From: Nonomuraea spiralis
GTDB lineage: Bacteria > Actinomycetota > Actinomycetes > Streptosporangiales > Streptosporangiaceae
Assembly: GCF_014648435.1 (NCBI RefSeq)
Contig: NZ_BMRC01000051.1
Coordinates: 1 to 50,284 of the forward strand
DNA: 50,284 bases
Direction of reading: 5' to 3'
Part shown: positions 48,702 to 50,284 of the stretch, in pieces
Layout of the letters: every line of letters begins with the position of its first letter
Position numbering within the stretch: the stretch's first letter is position 1
Position numbers and translations under genes: made by a program
Notes under the pieces: generated by a model
What the model was told of the DNA's origin: nothing
The model's input: the letters and a program-made list of their open reading frames with translations, nothing else
Databases searched by the model: none

Positions 48702-49340
48702 TCAGGACTTCATGATGACGATCTTCTTCGGCTGGCGGAGCAGAGTGTTTTCGCGATCGAGGTGCCCATACACCGTGCTACGCGGAACCCCGAACAGATC
48801 GGCGATCTGCTGAACGGTCTTGGTCCGGTCGTCATACAGCTGCTGGGCAAGGGTGGCCTGGTCGGCGGTGAGCTTGGGCCGGCGCCCGCCGACGCGGCCT
48901 CGAGCGTGAGCGGAGGCCAGGCCGTCGTTGGTGTTGGCCACGATCAGCTCGCGCTGCAGCTCGGCCAGGACGCTCAGCATGCCGAACATCGCCCGGCCCT
49001 CCATCGTGTCGGTGTCGATGCCTTGCTCGATCACATGCAGGCCCACCCCGCGCATGCGCAACTCGGCGCCAAGGGTCACCAGGTGCAGCACCGAGCGCGA
49101 GAGCCGATCCAGCCGGGTGACCTTCAAGGTGTCGCCGGAGCGCAGCATCCGCAGCACGATGTCGAGTTCGGGGCGCGAGGCCTTCGCGCCGCTGGCGTGA
49201 TCGAGATGGACGTTGTCTTCGGCGACGCCGGCCCGAAGAAGCGCGTCGATCTGATGGACGGGGTTCTGGTCGGCGGTCGAGACGCGCGCGTAGCCGAAAA
49301 GCAAGTGTCGGAAACTATCAGAGGCATCGTTATCCGACAT
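48702..49340 (-). CDS. tnpR: Serine recombinase (Tn3-type resolvase)
   Basis: 212 residues. LLFGYARVSTADQNPVHQID holds the catalytic Ser; VTRLDRLSRSVLHLV and GIDTDTMEGRAMFGMLSVLA belong to the catalytic and E-helix regions. The C-terminal helix-turn-helix is TVQQIADLFGVPRSTVYGHL. It looks intact. The ATG at 49340 is used, although the frame is open to 49469; the res-like sites overlap and precede this start. No complete Tn3 transposase is present in the window, so it may be the resolvase of an element lying beyond or lost. Confidence 0.88.
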   Translation of the reverse strand: MSDNDASDSFRHLLFGYARVSTADQNPVHQIDALLRAGVAEDNVHLDHASGAKASRPELDIVLRMLRSGDTLKVTRLDRLSRSVLHLVTLGAELRMRGVGLHVIEQGIDTDTMEGRAMFGMLSVLAELQRELIVANTNDGLASAHARGRVGGRRPKLTADQATLAQQLYDDRTKTVQQIADLFGVPRSTVYGHLDRENTLLRQPKKIVIMKS

Positions 49341-49426
49341 TGATTTTCGACGCGCGTTGTCGACACTGCTCACCTGGGCCGATGAGGTTGGCGACCAGAG
49401 TGTCGATAGACGATCGTTTTCCGACA
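49306..49426 (-). promoter_or_regulatory. res recombination site (three inverted-repeat subsites)
   Basis: Three imperfect palindromes with TGTCGg/a-type ends are spaced along this stretch: 49306-49339 (TGTCGGAAACTATC to ATCCGACA, 34 bases), about 49344-49365 (ending TTGTCGACA) and 49401-49426 (TGTCGATAGACGATCG to TTTCCGACA, 26 bases). Lengths and spacing resemble res subsites of Tn3-family elements, and the crossover site should be the one farthest from the gene. The first subsite lies within the resolvase start, so binding should also repress the gene. Confidence 0.65.
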
Positions 49427-49579
49427 CGCACCCCGCGAAGAACGTCCGAACCGAAACGTGCGCCTGCACTATCAGTCACCTATGTCACAGAGGGTGCTAC
49501 CGCCAAAATCCGGTCCGATCCTCCCCAGAGGCCGAACCTCCCGCTCCCGCACGGCGCGGCGAGCCGTCACGCGTCGAGG

Positions 49580-50284
49580 TCAGTTGTTGGCCTCCAGCAG
49601 GCGGGCGCCGAGGGCGGTCAGGTGGTGGTGGACGGCCCGGCCGTTGCGGCGGGTGGCGATCAGTCCGGCGTTGCGCAGCACGGTGACATGCTCGGAGGCG
49701 GTCGAGGCGCTGACCTTGAGCCGCCCGGCCAGCTCGTCCGTACGGCAGCCGGGCCCCCCGACGGCCCGCATCACCCGCGCCCGCGCCCGCCCGACCAGCG
49801 CGGCGAGCGTGTCGAAGGCCGGCGACGGCATCGCCTGGCGGCCGCTGTCGGGGATGGGAACCGTGAGCACCGAGCTGCGCCGATCTTGGGTCGTCGCGAT
49901 GCCCAGGTAACGGGGCGAGGCGCCGGCGATCGGATGGATCAGCAGGCCGCGTCCGCCGAGATCGATCGTGCGATCCGGTCCGCCCGTGACGATCATGCCG
50001 CTGCCGTCCCAGGACAGCCGCGGGCTGAGCGTGCTGAGCGCCGAGCCGAGCCCGATCCGCGCCGCGGTCTCCTGGTAGGCGGCCAGGCTGGCTTCGAGCC
50101 GGCGGCGCATGCCGGGCCATTCGGGGGCGAGGAAGCGGTGGAAGAGCACGTACATGCTGTCGGCCAGGGCCCGGCGGAACCGCGCGGGGTCCATGTCGAG
50201 GTCGGGCCGTCCCGGCAGCCCGCTGAAGCGCCACAGGTCGCCGCCGAACTCCCGCTCCTGCGGCGGGGTGTCCAGGGCGGCGAG
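49580..50284 (-). CDS. ArsR-type winged-helix regulator (5' end outside window)
   Basis: At least 234 residues; the frame runs on past the window end. The C-terminal winged helix is VGRARARVMRAVGGPGCRTD, ELAGRLKVSASTASEHVTVL and RNAGLIATRRNGRAVHHHLT. The N-terminal part (ADSMYVLFHRFLAPEWPGMR) is that of the longer ArsR-like proteins with an extra helical domain. An ATG at 50194 is inside the protein, since the upstream sequence (EREFGGDLWRFSGLPGRPDL) looks coding. Target genes are not visible. Confidence 0.8.
   Translation of the reverse strand, partial: LAALDTPPQEREFGGDLWRFSGLPGRPDLDMDPARFRRALADSMYVLFHRFLAPEWPGMRRRLEASLAAYQETAARIGLGSALSTLSPRLSWDGSGMIVTGGPDRTIDLGGRGLLIHPIAGASPRYLGIATTQDRRSSVLTVPIPDSGRQAMPSPAFDTLAALVGRARARVMRAVGGPGCRTDELAGRLKVSASTASEHVTVLRNAGLIATRRNGRAVHHHLTALGARLLEANN

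Noticed and set aside
49483..49515. Another TGTCACA followed by CGGTC near the resolvase
   Set aside because: The spacing is 21 bases, not 16, and no gene starts downstream on that strand.
1..50284. tRNA, rRNA genes, CRISPR arrays and a replication origin
   Set aside because: I looked for cloverleaf-like TTCGA/TTCAA patterns, regularly spaced short repeats and DnaA-box clusters and saw none that convinced; the only array-like repeats are the two 85-base copies and the 19-base tandem.

Overview
The window is about 50 kb of very GC-rich DNA with the start-codon and ribosome-site habits of a filamentous actinomycete. ATG, GTG and TTG starts are mixed, and many genes overlap by ATGA or GTGA. A relative of Nonomuraea/Streptosporangiaceae would fit, but this is inference; no rRNA or other species marker is present. 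I see no tRNA, rRNA or CRISPR array.

Layout. (1) 1-3.96 kb is a graveyard of mobile DNA: an integrase C-terminus, a Tn3-type terminal repeat with a frameshifted and truncated TnpA, an IS4-type transposase fragment and an integrase N-terminus. An esterase/hemerythrin gene pair and a decayed copy of an esterase lie among them. (2) 4.0-12.2 kb is one tightly overlapping minus-strand operon for organosulfur use. It holds an SsuABC-type transporter, two LLM flavin monooxygenases, an FMN reductase, an M20 amidohydrolase and two substrate-binding-fold proteins without signal peptides. One of these keeps the catalytic Cys/His/Arg-x-Gly-Gly pattern of the desulfinase DszB. A divergent IclR regulator (12.36 kb) probably controls the operon. 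(3) 13.1-20.3 kb is mixed: an XRE/MmyB regulator facing a hydrolase, a carotenoid-oxygenase pseudogene, an RtcB ligase, two small secreted proteins with strong hairpins, and fragments of a resolvase and of an anti-sigma-type ATPase that appears internally inverted.

(4) 20.4-36.8 kb is an aerobic (late cobalt insertion) cobalamin cluster with two B12 riboswitches. The first, on the plus strand, leads cbtB-cbtA (cobalt uptake), a histidine phosphatase, a ChlI/ChlD-type chelatase subunit, cobO and cobB. The second, on the minus strand, leads cobN. Between and beyond them lie cobG-cobH-cobIJ (plus), cobL-cobM-cobK (minus) and cobF (plus). Together these cover precorrin-2 to adenosylated cobyrinate diamide; uroporphyrinogen methyltransferase and the late nucleotide-loop genes are not here.

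(5) 37.5-50.3 kb: an IS110 transposase sits beside a sigma-factor gene of the SigJ/ECF41 type that is broken at both ends. Downstream come an esterase, a hydrolase, a STAS protein, LtrA, a fumarate-reductase-like flavoprotein, an NAD(P)-binding epimerase-like protein and a ferritin-like protein. Five of these genes are preceded by the same element, TGTCACA-N16-CGGTC (one site has CGTCACA, another ends TTGTC), which resembles the published ECF41 promoter. This looks like a compact ECF41 regulon whose local sigma gene has decayed, and it is the least expected pattern in the window. The end of the window holds an SDR remnant, a serine resolvase with its res sites, and an ArsR-type regulator cut by the window edge.
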